Counted from the stretch's first letter, positions 1 to 8,246 are shown. The stretch is DNA of 64,000 nt from Crossiella equi (GCF_017876755.1 NZ_JAGIOO010000001.1:7363786-7427785), one strand, 5' to 3'. A program made the numbers and translations. Notes: generated by a model from the letters alone, not told the origin.

Positions 1-118
1 CATGGAACCCGTCGCGGACCGCCTGCTCCGCACGGCCATGGGCTCGGTGCTGTCCGGCCTGTTCGGCCCGGACACCCAGCTGCACGACTATCCCCTGGTA
101 GAGAGGAAAACCCTGTGA
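1..118 (+). CDS. 3' end of an unidentified gene (truncated by window edge)
   Basis: An open frame enters from the left edge and ends in TGA at 116-118. It supplies about 38 C-terminal residues ending in VERKTL. Its stop overlaps the GTG start of the ACP gene (GTGA), so it is the preceding gene of the same operon. Too little remains to name a family. By context it is probably another lipid or polyketide enzyme, which is inference only. Confidence 0.5.
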   Translation, partial: MEPVADRLLRTAMGSVLSGLFGPDTQLHDYPLVERKTL

Positions 119-354
119 ACGCCCTGCACGAGCAGCTCACCGCCGTCCTGACCAGCCGCTTCGGCGTGCCCGCCGCCGAGGTCCGCCCGGAGGCCACCTT
201 CGCCGAGCTCGACCTGGACTCCCTCGCCCTGGTCGAGCTCGGTCTGGTGGCGGAGAAGGAGTTCGGGGTCCGCATCAAGGACGACGAGGTGTCCACCTCG
301 GACAGCCTCGAGGTGATCGTGAAGCTGATCGAGACCAAGCGCGAGGCCCTCTGA
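115..354 (+). CDS. Acyl carrier protein
   Basis: A 79-residue discrete acyl carrier protein. The phosphopantetheine attachment motif LDLDSLALVEL is visible, with the modified serine at residue 36. Length and helix pattern fit a stand-alone type II ACP. The GTG start overlaps the stop of the preceding gene and its TGA overlaps the ATG of the ketosynthase gene, so it sits inside a translationally coupled operon with a ketosynthase, enoyl reductase, dehydratase and ketoreductase. It would carry the growing acyl chain for those enzymes. It is probably not the housekeeping ACP, because the usual fabD/fabH neighbours are not seen here; that distinction is inference. Confidence 0.9.
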   Translation: MNALHEQLTAVLTSRFGVPAAEVRPEATFAELDLDSLALVELGLVAEKEFGVRIKDDEVSTSDSLEVIVKLIETKREAL

Positions 355-1571
355 TGGCCGGGCTCGCCGTGACCGGCCTCGGCCTGGTCACCACCGCGGG
401 CATCGGTGTCGAGGCGAGCTGGGAGGGGGTGCTGCGCGGGGAGTCCACCGCCACCCCCGACCCCGGCCTGGCGGGCATGGCCACCGACTTCTCCTGCCGC
501 GTCCCCGGGTTCGACGCCGACGCCCTGCTCGGCCGCCGCACCGCCTGGCGCCAGGACCGCTGCACCCACCTGGCCCGGGTGGCCGCGCGCGAGGCGGTCG
601 CCGACAGCGGCCTGGACCCGGCGTCCTGGGACGGTGCCCGGGTCGGTGTGGTCGTGGGCAACTCCCTCGGCGGCAGCGGCACCTTCGAGGCCCAGCACGA
701 CGTGCTCACCCGCGAGGGCGAGCAGCAGGTCACCCCGCTGCTCATCCCCATGGCGGGCACCGGGTCGCCGACCGCGTGGCTGACGCTGGACCTGCACGCG
801 CTCGGCCCGAGCCTGGCCCCGGCCACCGCCTGCGCCTCCGGGGCCACCGCGCTCGGCGTGGCCAGGGACTGGCTCACCACCGGGCTCTGCGACGTGGTCA
901 TCGCCGGGGGCGCGGAGTCCGCGCTGTCCCGGCTGATCATGGCCGGGTTCGGGCAGCTCGGCGCGCTCTCCCGCCGCGGCGCCACCCCGGGCGAGGCCTG
1001 CCGCCCCTTCGACGCCGACCGCGACGGGTTCGTCGCCGGTGAGGGCGCCGGGATCCTGGTGCTGGAACGGCTGGCGGACGCCCGCGCCCGCGGGGCCCGC
1101 GTGCACGCCGTGCTCGCCGGGTACGGCGGCAGCTCCGACGCCCACCACATCACCGCGCCGCACCCCGGCGGCACGGGCGTGGAACGCGCCACCCGCACCG
1201 CGCTCGCCGAGGCCGGACTGTCCACATCGGACATCGACCACGTGAACGCGCACGGCACCTCCACCCCGCTCAACGACGCCGTCGAGGGCGCGCTCGTCCA
1301 GCGCCTGTACGGCGACCGGGCGTGCGTCACCTCGGTCAAGGGCGTGCTCGGCCACTCCCTCGGCGCGGCCGGTGCGATCGAGGCGGTGCTGACCGTGCTG
1401 ACCGTGCGTGAGGGCCTGGTGCCGCCGACCGCCAACCTGGACCGCCTCGACCCGCGCCTGGACCTGGACGTGGTGACCAAGGTGCCGCGGCGGACCGAGG
1501 TCCGGGCCGCGGTGAGCAACTCCTTCGGCTTCGGCGGCTCCAACGGCGTGATCGTGGTGACGCGTGACTGA
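354..1571 (+). CDS. Beta-ketoacyl-ACP synthase (FabF/KAS II-like)
   Basis: A 405-residue thiolase-fold condensing enzyme. The catalytic triad is intact: Cys160 in TACASGAT, His300 in NAHGTSTPLND and His334 in GVLGHSLGAAGA. The C-terminal NSFGFGGSNG signature is also present. It should catalyse decarboxylative condensation of malonyl-ACP with an acyl-ACP, using the ACP encoded just upstream. The ATG overlaps the ACP stop (TGATG). It is a single active ketosynthase with no chain-length-factor partner beside it, which favours a fatty-acid-like rather than an aromatic type II polyketide system. Its frame runs 8 bases into the next gene. Confidence 0.9.
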   Translation: MAGLAVTGLGLVTTAGIGVEASWEGVLRGESTATPDPGLAGMATDFSCRVPGFDADALLGRRTAWRQDRCTHLARVAAREAVADSGLDPASWDGARVGVVVGNSLGGSGTFEAQHDVLTREGEQQVTPLLIPMAGTGSPTAWLTLDLHALGPSLAPATACASGATALGVARDWLTTGLCDVVIAGGAESALSRLIMAGFGQLGALSRRGATPGEACRPFDADRDGFVAGEGAGILVLERLADARARGARVHAVLAGYGGSSDAHHITAPHPGGTGVERATRTALAEAGLSTSDIDHVNAHGTSTPLNDAVEGALVQRLYGDRACVTSVKGVLGHSLGAAGAIEAVLTVLTVREGLVPPTANLDRLDPRLDLDVVTKVPRRTEVRAAVSNSFGFGGSNGVIVVTRD

Positions 1572-2367
1572 CGGAGGGAACCTGCTGGCGGGCAAGAAGA
1601 TCCTCGTCACCGGCGTGCTCACGGAGAGCTCGATCGCCTTCGCCGCGGCCCGGCTGGCCCAGCGGCAGGGCGCGGAGGTGCTGCTCACCGGGTTCGGCCG
1701 CGGTCTGCGCCTGACCACCGCGATGGCCGAGCGGCTGCCCCGGCCGTGCGAGGTGCTGGAGCTGGACGTCACCCGGCCCGAGCAGCTGGCGGCCGTGGCC
1801 GCCGAGGTGGACCACCGCTGGGGCGTGCTGGACGGCGTGCTGCACTCGGTGGCCTTCGCCCCCGCCGGTGCCCTCGGCGGCGGGTTCCTCACCGCGGACT
1901 GGGCGGAGGTGGGCACCGCGCTGCACATCTCCACCTACTCCTTCGCCGCCTTCGGCCGCGTGTTCGGGCCGCTGCTCGCCCGCTCCGCCACCGGCAGCCT
2001 GGTCGGCCTGGACTTCGACGCCCGCCAGGCCTGGCCCGGCTACGACTGGATGGGCGTGGCCAAGGCGGGCCTGGAGAGCTGCTGCCGCTACCTGGCGCGG
2101 TCCCTCGGTCCGGACGGGACCAGGGTCAACCTGGTCGCCGCCGGACCGCTGCGCACCCTGGCCGCCCGCGGCATCGGCGGGTTCGAGGCCCTGCCCGAGC
2201 TGTGGCACCGCCGTGCCCCGCTCGGCTGGGACCCGGCCGACGCCGAACCGGTGGCCCGGGTGGTGTGCGCGCTGATGTCGGAGTGGCTGCCCTCGGTCAC
2301 CGGCGAGGTCCTGCACGTCGACGGCGGCGCGCACGCCGTCGGCGCCGAACCGGTCCCGGCGGGGTGA
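1564..2367 (+). CDS. Enoyl-ACP reductase, FabI/InhA-like
   Basis: A 267-residue short-chain-dehydrogenase-fold enoyl reductase. The N-terminus (LAGKKILVTGVLTESSIAF) closely follows the InhA/FabI pattern, and the catalytic pair lies in YDWMGVAK (Tyr160, Lys167), the FabI-type spacing. It should reduce trans-2-enoyl-ACP with NAD(P)H, the last step of each elongation cycle. The GTG at 1564 overlaps the ketosynthase stop by 8 bases. Its presence means this operon can make fully saturated chains. It may be a pathway-specific duplicate of the housekeeping enzyme, in which case it could also confer tolerance to FabI inhibitors; the latter is speculation. Confidence 0.82.
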   Translation: MTDGGNLLAGKKILVTGVLTESSIAFAAARLAQRQGAEVLLTGFGRGLRLTTAMAERLPRPCEVLELDVTRPEQLAAVAAEVDHRWGVLDGVLHSVAFAPAGALGGGFLTADWAEVGTALHISTYSFAAFGRVFGPLLARSATGSLVGLDFDARQAWPGYDWMGVAKAGLESCCRYLARSLGPDGTRVNLVAAGPLRTLAARGIGGFEALPELWHRRAPLGWDPADAEPVARVVCALMSEWLPSVTGEVLHVDGGAHAVGAEPVPAG

Positions 2368-2849
2368 GCGCGGTGCGGAGCTTCGCCGATGTCACCGAGC
2401 TGCACGCCGTGGTGGGCGAGCACCTCGGCGTGAGCCCCTGGCTGCACGTCACCGCCGCCCGAGTGGCCGAGTTCGCCGAGGTCACCGAGGACCGGCAGTG
2501 GATCCACCTCCAGCCCGGACGCGCCGAGGCCGGGCTGTTCGGCGGGCCGGTGGCCCACGGCTTCCTGACCGTGTCGCTGCTGCCCGCCCAGCTGCTGGAG
2601 ACCATCCACGTCGGCGGCGTGGACCTGGTGGTGAACAAGGGCATGGACCGGCTGCGCTTCCACCAGCCGGTGCCGGTCGGCTCCCGGGTGCGGGCCGGGT
2701 TCCGGCTCGCCGTGGCCACCCCGAGGCCGCTGGGGTTCACCGACCTCCAGCTCGACGTCACCGGCGAGGTCGAGGGCCGGGCCGAGTCCTCGTTCACCGG
2801 ACGGCTGCGCATGCTGCTGCACGTGCCCGACCGGGAGTTCCTCCCGTGA
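2364..2849 (+). CDS. MaoC-like (R)-hydratase/dehydratase
   Basis: A 161-residue hotdog-fold protein of the MaoC type. The motif FAEVTEDRQWIHLQPGRAEA, followed by GLFGGPVAHGFLTVSLLP, supplies the expected Asp43 and His48 catalytic pair. It should dehydrate 3-hydroxyacyl-ACP to the enoyl form, linking the ketoreductase and enoyl reductase of the same operon. The start is GTG at 2364 in a GTGA overlap with the upstream stop. An ATG-free start is common here. Hydratase activity in the reverse direction cannot be excluded, but the operon context favours dehydration. Confidence 0.85.
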   Translation: MSAVRSFADVTELHAVVGEHLGVSPWLHVTAARVAEFAEVTEDRQWIHLQPGRAEAGLFGGPVAHGFLTVSLLPAQLLETIHVGGVDLVVNKGMDRLRFHQPVPVGSRVRAGFRLAVATPRPLGFTDLQLDVTGEVEGRAESSFTGRLRMLLHVPDREFLP

Positions 2850-3589
2850 GGCGGGTCGCCCTGGTGACCGGGGGCGCGTCCGGCATCGGCCACGCCCTGG
2901 CCGCCGCGCTCGTGGCCCGGGGCGACCACGTGGTGCTCACCGACCGCACCGGCGCCCCGGAGGCGGCGGCGGCCCTGGGCGCGCAGGGCGTGCCCCTGGA
3001 CGTCACCGACCAGGGCGCGGTGCGGGCGGTGGTCACCGCCGCCGTGGCCGAGCACGGGCGGCTGGACCTCGTGGTGGCCAACGCGGGCGTGGCCCTCACC
3101 GGCCGGGTCGAGGAGCTCGCCGACGAGGACTGGGCGCGGGTGCTCGAGGTCAACCTGCACGGGGTGGTGCACACCGTGCGCGCGGCCTACCCGGAGCTGG
3201 TGCGGCAGGGCCGGGGCAGGCTGGTGCTGATGTCCTCGCTGGCCGGGCTGGTCCCGGCCCCGCTGGCGGTGCCCTACACCGCGAGCAAGCACGCGGTGAC
3301 CGGCCTCGGCCTGGCCCTGCGGGCCGAGGCCGCCGCGCGCGGCGTCGGGGTCACGGTGGTGTGCCCGGGTTTCGTGGACACCCCGCTGCTGTCCGGCCGG
3401 GCCCGCACGCTGGCGGCCCGGTTGCAGCCGCCCTGCTCGCCGCGGCGGGTGGCCTCGGCCGTGCTCAGCGGGGTGGCCCAGGACCGCGCACTGGTCGTGG
3501 TGCCGTTCCTGGCCCGGCCGCACTGGTGGCTGCGCCGGTGGGCACCGGGGCTCGCGGACCTGATTGTCCGCCGGATCAGCAGATCGTGA
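2846..3589 (+). CDS. SDR-family 3-ketoacyl reductase
   Basis: A 247-residue classical short-chain dehydrogenase. The nucleotide-binding motif TGGASGIG is near the start, then VVANAG and the catalytic YTASK. The C-terminal 40 residues are Arg/Trp-rich (HWWLRRWAP), as in SDRs that touch membranes or large partners. The GTG at 2846 overlaps the MaoC stop (GTGA). With the ketosynthase, dehydratase and enoyl reductase it completes one full reducing elongation cycle. Substrate assignment to 3-ketoacyl-ACP is from context; the SDR family alone does not prove it. No terminator is obvious before the regulator gene 100 bases downstream. Confidence 0.8.
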   Translation: MRRVALVTGGASGIGHALAAALVARGDHVVLTDRTGAPEAAAALGAQGVPLDVTDQGAVRAVVTAAVAEHGRLDLVVANAGVALTGRVEELADEDWARVLEVNLHGVVHTVRAAYPELVRQGRGRLVLMSSLAGLVPAPLAVPYTASKHAVTGLGLALRAEAAARGVGVTVVCPGFVDTPLLSGRARTLAARLQPPCSPRRVASAVLSGVAQDRALVVVPFLARPHWWLRRWAPGLADLIVRRISRS

Positions 3590-3705
3590 ACGAATTGTCC
3601 TGAATCATGTCTGGGGTAATTTTCAGTTTCGCACTTCTGGCGTAACCATGAAGGCACCCTGAGCGACACACGGGGCGTCACGGTGGGTGAAGTGTGGGGA
3701 AGTCT

Positions 3706-6700
3706 GTGGAATTCCGGGTTCTGGGGCCGGTGGAAGCAGTGCGGGACGGGCACTGCCTGCTGCTGGGGACCCCGAGGGCGCGCACGGTGCTGGCCTTGCT
3801 GCTGGCGCACGCCAACACCATCGTCAGCATCGACCGGCTCACCGAGGAGCTGTGGCCGCAGGGCACCGCCGTGGACACCAGGGCCGAGATCTACGCCTAC
3901 GTCTCCCGCCTGCGGCACAGCCTCGGCCAGCGCAAGGGCGGCCCGTCCTGGCTACTACGCCGCTCACCGGGCTACCAGCTGTGCGTGCGGCCCGGTGAGC
4001 TGGACCTCGACGAGTTCGCCGCCCTGGTCGGCACCGCCCGGCAGTCCCGCCGCGACGGCGACCTGGCCGGTGCGGCCGCGACCTACCGCAAGGCACTGGC
4101 CCTGTGGCGCGGCACGGCCTTCGAGGGCGTGCGGCCCACCCCGGCCATCGAGGCCGAGATCTCCCGCCTGGGAGAGCAGCGGCTGCTCGCCCAGGAGGAG
4201 CTGGCCGACTGCGAGCTCGGGCTGGGCCAGGCCGGGGAGCTGGTCGCCGGGCTGACCGCGCTGGCCGCCCGGCACCCGCTGCGCGAACGCCTGCACGCGC
4301 TGCTCATGCGTGCCCTCTACCAGGCGGGGCGGCCCGCCGAGGCGTTGAGCGTGCACCACGACCTGGCCACCGCGCTGGCCGGGGAGCTGGGCGTGGCGCC
4401 CGGCCCGGAGCTGGTCGAGCTGCACCAGCGCATCCTGCACGGCCGCCTCGACCCGCCCGCGCCGCCCGCGCCCGCCGCGCCGGTGGCCGAACCGCCGCGG
4501 CGCACCGGGCGCAACGACCTGCAGGCCGACCTGGTCGACTTCACCGGCAGGCAGGACGAGCTGCGCAGGCTGCTGGCCGCCCTGCCCGACCCGGCCGCGC
4601 CCGCCGGGTCCGCGCTGGTCATCACCGCCATCGACGGCATGGCCGGGGTCGGCAAGACCACCCTGGCCGTGCACGCCGCGCACCGGCTGGCCGAGCACTT
4701 CCCGGACGGCTCGCTGTTCATCGACCTGCACGCGCACACCGCGGGGCACGAGCCCATCGACCCGGCCAACGCCCTGGACACGCTGCTGCGCGCGATCGGC
4801 GTGCCCGGCGAGAAGATCCCGGAGCGCCTGGACGCCCGCGCCGCGCTCTGGCGGGCCGAGCTGGCCGACCGGCGCGCGCTGCTCGTGCTGGACAACGCTT
4901 CCAGCGCCGCCCAGGTCCGGCCGCTGCTGCCCGGCGCGGCGGGCTGCCTCACCCTGGTCACCAGCAGGCGCCGCCTCACCGACCTGGACACCGCGATCAC
5001 CCTGTCCCTGGACGTGCTGACCGAGGCCGCCGCCGCGGACCTGTTCACCCGCACCGTGGCCAACCCGCCCGCCACCGCCGACGCGGCCGCGGTCGCCGAG
5101 GTGGTCGGCCTGTGCGGGCGGCAGCCGCTGGCCCTGCGCATCGCCGCCGCCCGGCTGCGCGCCCGTCCCGCCTGGACCGCGGCGCACCTGGCCGCCCGGC
5201 TGCGCGACGAACGCCGCACGCTCACCGAGCTGGCCGCCGGGGACCGCTGCGTGGGCACCGCGTTCTCCCTGTCCTACCACCAGCTCACCCCAGCGCAGGC
5301 CCGGCTGTTCCGGCTGCTGGGCCTGGTGCCCGGCGCCGACTTCGACTGCCACCAGGCCGCCGCGCTGGCCGGGCTGCCGCTGGCCGAGGCCGAGGACCTG
5401 CTGGAGGACCTGGTCGACGTGCACCTGGTCGGCCAGCCCGCGCCCGGGCGCTACCGGTTCCACGACCTGCTCCGGCACTACGCCCGGGGCGCCCTCACCC
5501 AGGACGAGACCGCGCCCACCCGGCTCGCCGCGGTGGACAGGCTGTTCGCCTACTACCGCGGTGCCACCGCCGAGGCCGCCGAGCTGCTCGACCCCGGCCA
5601 GACCTGGCTGCCCGAACCGCCCGCGCCCCAGAACCGGCTCACCAGCTACGACGACGCGGTGGCCTGGCTGGACGCGGAGTACCCGAACCTGTTCGCCGCG
5701 GTGTCCTGCGCGCTGGAGGGCGGCTGCCCCAACGCCTGGCAGATCGCCCACGCCCTGGAGCCGTACTTCGACCTGCGCGGGCACGCCCCGCTGCGCCTGC
5801 AGCTGGCCCTGGTCGAGGCCAGCCAGGCCCGGGGCGACCGGCACGCCGAGGCCTGCGGGCGCCTGGCCTACGCGGTGGCCTGCGACCGGGTCGGCCGCTA
5901 CCGCGAGGCCGAGGACCAGATCAGCCAGGCCCTGGCGCTGTTCCGCGAGGCCGGGTTCCGTCCCGGGGTGGCGGCCACGCTGCGCCACCTCGGCGGCATC
6001 TACGAACCCATCGGCGCCTACCGCGAGGCCATCGCCTCGCTGACCGAGGCCCTGGGCGTCTACCACGAGCTCGGCGACCTGGCCGGGCAGGGCGACACGG
6101 AGAACGCGCTGGCCAACGTGCTGCTGCTGCGGTCGAACTACCCGGAGGCGCTGCGCAGGCTGGACGCGGCGCTGCGCCTGTACCGCGCGGGCGGGCAGCG
6201 CGGCGGCGAGGGCATCGCGCTGATCAACCTCGGTGTGCTGTGCCTGCGCACCAGCCGCTACCGGCGGGCCATCACGCACTTCAGGGAGGCCCTGGAGATC
6301 AACCGGGAGATCGGCTCCCGCCTGGGCATCGGGGGCGCGCTCAACAACCTCGGCCACGCCTACCTCCGGGTGGGCCGCCTCGGACCGGCCCTGGACCTGC
6401 TCAACCGGGCCCTGGAGCTCAACCAGGACGGCAAGTTCCGCCGCTCGGAGGCCAACACCCTGGTCAACCTCGCCCAGGCCGTGCTGCGCACCGGCAAGCC
6501 CGTCGAGGCCGCGCGGCTGCTGGAGCGCGCGCTCGGGGTCTTCCACGAGATCGGCTGCCCGTCGGGGGAGGGCATCGCGCTGTGCCACCTCGGCGAGGTG
6601 CGCCTGTGGACCGGCCAGCGGCCCGAGGCCGCCCAGCACCTGTTGCGTGGCCTGGAGATCCAGCGCGAGACCGGCAACCTGTTCAGCGAGTGCATGACCC

Positions 6701-6954
6701 TCAACCACCTCGGTGAGCTGCACCGAGGGCTCGGCGACGCCGCGAACGCGCGGGTGTGGTTCGAGCAGGCGCTGCAGACGGCCGGGCTCGCGCACAACCG
6801 GCACGAGCAGGCCCACGCCCACCGGGGCCTGGCCGCGGTGCTCGACGGCGACGCGGGCGCCGAGCACCGCAGGCTGGCCAGGGAGGGCTACCGGTGGCTC
6901 GCCCGGAACGAGAATGCGCCGCCTCCGGTCCCCGCCGAATTGACCCTCCGGTAG
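3706..6954 (+). CDS. AfsR-type SARP regulator (winged helix, BTAD, NB-ARC, TPR)
   Basis: A 1082-residue transcriptional activator of the AfsR type. Domains in order: OmpR-like winged helix (about 1-95), bacterial transcriptional activation domain (about 95-245), a Pro/Ala-rich linker, an NB-ARC ATPase with P-loop GMAGVGKTT (about 310-320) and DDNAS-like Walker B (LLVLDNAS), then TPR-like helical repeats from about 680 to the end. I start at GTG 3706 because the family begins with the sequence VEFRVLGPVEAV and GGGGA lies 5 bases upstream; GTG 3694 is an in-frame alternative (1086 residues). The AT-richer 3590-3693 gap should hold its promoter. It probably activates a nearby biosynthetic operon. 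Its last codons overlap the conserved leader of the first small peptide gene. Confidence 0.9.
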   Translation: MEFRVLGPVEAVRDGHCLLLGTPRARTVLALLLAHANTIVSIDRLTEELWPQGTAVDTRAEIYAYVSRLRHSLGQRKGGPSWLLRRSPGYQLCVRPGELDLDEFAALVGTARQSRRDGDLAGAAATYRKALALWRGTAFEGVRPTPAIEAEISRLGEQRLLAQEELADCELGLGQAGELVAGLTALAARHPLRERLHALLMRALYQAGRPAEALSVHHDLATALAGELGVAPGPELVELHQRILHGRLDPPAPPAPAAPVAEPPRRTGRNDLQADLVDFTGRQDELRRLLAALPDPAAPAGSALVITAIDGMAGVGKTTLAVHAAHRLAEHFPDGSLFIDLHAHTAGHEPIDPANALDTLLRAIGVPGEKIPERLDARAALWRAELADRRALLVLDNASSAAQVRPLLPGAAGCLTLVTSRRRLTDLDTAITLSLDVLTEAAAADLFTRTVANPPATADAAAVAEVVGLCGRQPLALRIAAARLRARPAWTAAHLAARLRDERRTLTELAAGDRCVGTAFSLSYHQLTPAQARLFRLLGLVPGADFDCHQAAALAGLPLAEAEDLLEDLVDVHLVGQPAPGRYRFHDLLRHYARGALTQDETAPTRLAAVDRLFAYYRGATAEAAELLDPGQTWLPEPPAPQNRLTSYDDAVAWLDAEYPNLFAAVSCALEGGCPNAWQIAHALEPYFDLRGHAPLRLQLALVEASQARGDRHAEACGRLAYAVACDRVGRYREAEDQISQALALFREAGFRPGVAATLRHLGGIYEPIGAYREAIASLTEALGVYHELGDLAGQGDTENALANVLLLRSNYPEALRRLDAALRLYRAGGQRGGEGIALINLGVLCLRTSRYRRAITHFREALEINREIGSRLGIGGALNNLGHAYLRVGRLGPALDLLNRALELNQDGKFRRSEANTLVNLAQAVLRTGKPVEAARLLERALGVFHEIGCPSGEGIALCHLGEVRLWTGQRPEAAQHLLRGLEIQRETGNLFSECMTLNHLGELHRGLGDAANARVWFEQALQTAGLAHNRHEQAHAHRGLAAVLDGDAGAEHRRLAREGYRWLARNENAPPPVPAELTLR

Positions 6955-7064
6955 AGAATAGGAATTGCTTCTTTTTCGCCTCCGAGTCCCCTATGTTCGG
7001 CGTCGTAACACCGGCGGGAACGCTCGGAGGGCGGGTGTTCCCCTTTTCAACGGGGCTGATCACC
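6940..7064 (+). promoter_or_regulatory. Conserved leader, copy 1, with hairpin
   Basis: This ~125-bp stretch is nearly the same as 7923-8046 in order and spacing of motifs. Shared landmarks are TTGAC, AGGAATTGCTT, TATGTTCGGC (exactly 31 bases after GGAATT in both copies), an inverted repeat GGGAAC...GTTCCC at 7016-7042 and GGG..TGATCAC just before the ATG. TATGTT at 6992 is a plausible -10 element. The hairpin loop holds GGAGGG, a ribosome-binding-like string. The first bases overlap the end of the AfsR-type gene. Promoter and RNA-structure roles are inferred from conservation. Confidence 0.6.
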
Positions 7065-7196
7065 ATGAGAAGAGTGCTGGCTGCTGTCCTGACCGGCGTG
7101 CTGGCCGCGGGATCCCTGCTGGCCTGCGTTGTGCCGATGGCCGGAGAGGAGGCGTGTTCGACAACGGCCGGTTACGGTATGTGCGGTTCCTGCTGA
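7065..7196 (+). CDS. Small exported Cys-rich peptide, copy 1
   Basis: A 43-residue open frame with a signal sequence (MRRVLAAVLTGVLAAGSLLA) followed by Cys21, which could be a lipobox cysteine (LLAC), and a short tail ending in YGMCGSC. It is too short for most gene finders. It is supported by a paralog at 8047-8232 with the same C-terminal GMCG[S/A]C, the same upstream leader and the same type of terminator. A GTG at 7035 is in frame and would add 10 residues. I recognise no family. It could be a lipoprotein-like signal peptide, a metal-binding peptide or a precursor peptide; none is proven. Confidence 0.6.
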   Translation: MRRVLAAVLTGVLAAGSLLACVVPMAGEEACSTTAGYGMCGSC

Positions 7197-7223
7197 TGCG
7201 CGACAGCGTGGCGCACGCGTAGT

Positions 7224-7268
7224 GGCATTCCGCCGGACGGCACCCTGCGGGCCGTCCGGCGGGATGCC
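7224..7268. terminator. Bidirectional hairpin terminator
   Basis: Arms GGCATTCCGCCGGACGGC (7224-7241) and GCCGTCCGGCGGGATGCC (7251-7268) pair over 18 positions with one G-T wobble and a 9-base loop. It lies between the convergent peptide gene and sigma gene and can stop both. Its core CGCCGGACGGCACCC is the same as that of the hairpin at 8247-8281. Confidence 0.75.
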
Positions 7269-7284
7269 GGTCACCGCCTCCCGC

Positions 7285-7848
7285 TCAGCCCTGCCAGGCC
7301 GCCAGCGCCCCCTGGAGCTGCCGCAGCAGCCGGGCCCGGGTGGGGCCGATCGAGCCGCGCGGGATGCCCAGCCGCGCGCTGATCTCGTCGTAGCTGGGCT
7401 CGGCGGGGTCGAACAGCAGCACCAGCAGCCGCCGCTGCGACTCCGGCAGCGCGGCCACCACCGCCCGGGCCGCCTGGGCCGCCGCACCGACCAGCACCTC
7501 CTCCTCCGTGCTGGTCTGCTCGGCCGGGGTGTCGAAGTAGTCCTGGTCACCGATCGGCAGCTCACCGCTGGTGCGCTTGCCCAGGTGCCGCAGCGCCTCC
7601 CGGCGCGCGACGGTGACGATCCAGGCGCGCACCCGGTCCGGTTCGCGCACCGAGTGGATGCCCTCGTAGACCCGGACCCAGGTCTGCTGGCAGATGTCCT
7701 CGGAGTCGGCGCGGCGCAGCCCGAAGGAGGAGGCGACCACGCGGACCAGCGGCCCGTAGCGCGTGATCAGCTCCGCCCAGGCTCTTTCGTCGCGGTTCTG
7801 GCAGTCCCGGACCAGCTCACGGGGCCCGGTGTGCAGGGGGTTGGCCAT
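7285..7848 (-). CDS. ECF-family RNA polymerase sigma factor
   Basis: A 187-residue group IV sigma factor. Region 2 is visible (DICQQTWVRVYEGIHS then DRVRAWIVTVARREALRHL), and so is region 4 (LPESQRRLLVLLF, then SYDEISARLGIPRGSIGPTRARLLRQL) with its helix-turn-helix. It would direct polymerase to ECF-type promoters. No anti-sigma gene lies next to it. Instead it is flanked on both sides by the paralogous small exported peptide genes. Its start at 7848 is divergent from the leader of peptide 2, sharing a 198-base gap. Whether it drives the peptide genes or itself cannot be read from the sequence. Confidence 0.92.
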   Translation of the reverse strand: MANPLHTGPRELVRDCQNRDERAWAELITRYGPLVRVVASSFGLRRADSEDICQQTWVRVYEGIHSVREPDRVRAWIVTVARREALRHLGKRTSGELPIGDQDYFDTPAEQTSTEEEVLVGAAAQAARAVVAALPESQRRLLVLLFDPAEPSYDEISARLGIPRGSIGPTRARLLRQLQGALAAWQG

Positions 7849-7922
7849 ATCGTGAATCCTGCGCGGGCGGGTTGGGTGAAAACTGGATGGAAACCTGACG
7901 AGGAAGTTTCATGTTTAACCGG

Positions 7923-8046
7923 TTGACTCTGGGGTAGATAGCAGGAATTGCTTTGTTTTTCTCTCCCGGTCGTTTATGTTCGGCATCCGTAGCGCCATTG
8001 GGAACGTTCGGAGGGTGGGCGTTCCCCGTACGTTGGGATTGATCAC
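7923..8046 (+). promoter_or_regulatory. Conserved leader, copy 2, with hairpin
   Basis: Second copy of the leader at 6940-7064, with TTGAC, AGGAATTGCTTT, TATGTTCGGC and a perfect 7-bp inverted repeat GGGAACG/CGTTCCC (8000-8026) around a loop containing GGAGGG. Where copy 1 has a T opposite the G, this copy has C, so the pairing is kept. GTG 8015 opens an 11-codon leader frame whose TGA overlaps the peptide ATG (ATGA); in copy 1 the equivalent GTG is in frame with the peptide, so this coupling is not conserved. Confidence 0.6.
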
Positions 8047-8232
8047 ATGAAAAGACTGTTGCTCACCGCTGTCCTGGGCGGCTTGCTCACCGCCGGTGCC
8101 GTTGTGGTGGTCGCGGCCGAGGCGCCGCCGAGCGGTCAGGAGTCCTATCAGAAGCCGGGGCCCTGGCCCACCCGGTGTCCGTGCCGCCCCGGCGACAGCA
8201 CGATCGTGCTGGGCATGTGCGGGGCGTGCTGA
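8047..8232 (+). CDS. Small exported Cys-rich peptide, copy 2
   Basis: A 61-residue precursor. The N-terminus is a standard signal peptide (MKRLLLTAVLGGLLTAGAVV) with a likely signal-peptidase-I site after VVAA. The mature part is about 37 residues with CPC in the middle and LGMCGAC at the end, four cysteines in all. It resembles the 43-residue peptide at 7065 only in the signal and the final GMCG[S/A]C, while the upstream leader and terminator are much more alike. GGGA 8 bases upstream is a weak ribosome-binding site. No known family is recognised. A secreted, disulfide- or metal-bearing peptide is the safest description. Confidence 0.65.
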   Translation: MKRLLLTAVLGGLLTAGAVVVVAAEAPPSGQESYQKPGPWPTRCPCRPGDSTIVLGMCGAC

Positions 8233-8246
8233 CCCACCGGTGAGCT

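Noticed and set aside
275-1543. 422-codon minus-strand frame opposite the ketosynthase
   Set aside because: Ser/Arg/Ala-rich shadow of a gene with full KS motifs on the plus strand.
3964-6867. 967-codon minus-strand frame and 870-codon plus frame within the AfsR-type gene
   Set aside because: Both are frame shadows in GC-rich DNA. Only the 3706-6954 frame shows winged helix, P-loop and TPR motifs.
7953-7980. Canonical ECF promoter (GGAAC...CGTT) in front of peptide 2
   Set aside because: GGAATT and CGTT are present, but the spacing is about 21 bases instead of 16-17 and CGTT is not conserved in copy 1, so sigma control is left as a hypothesis.
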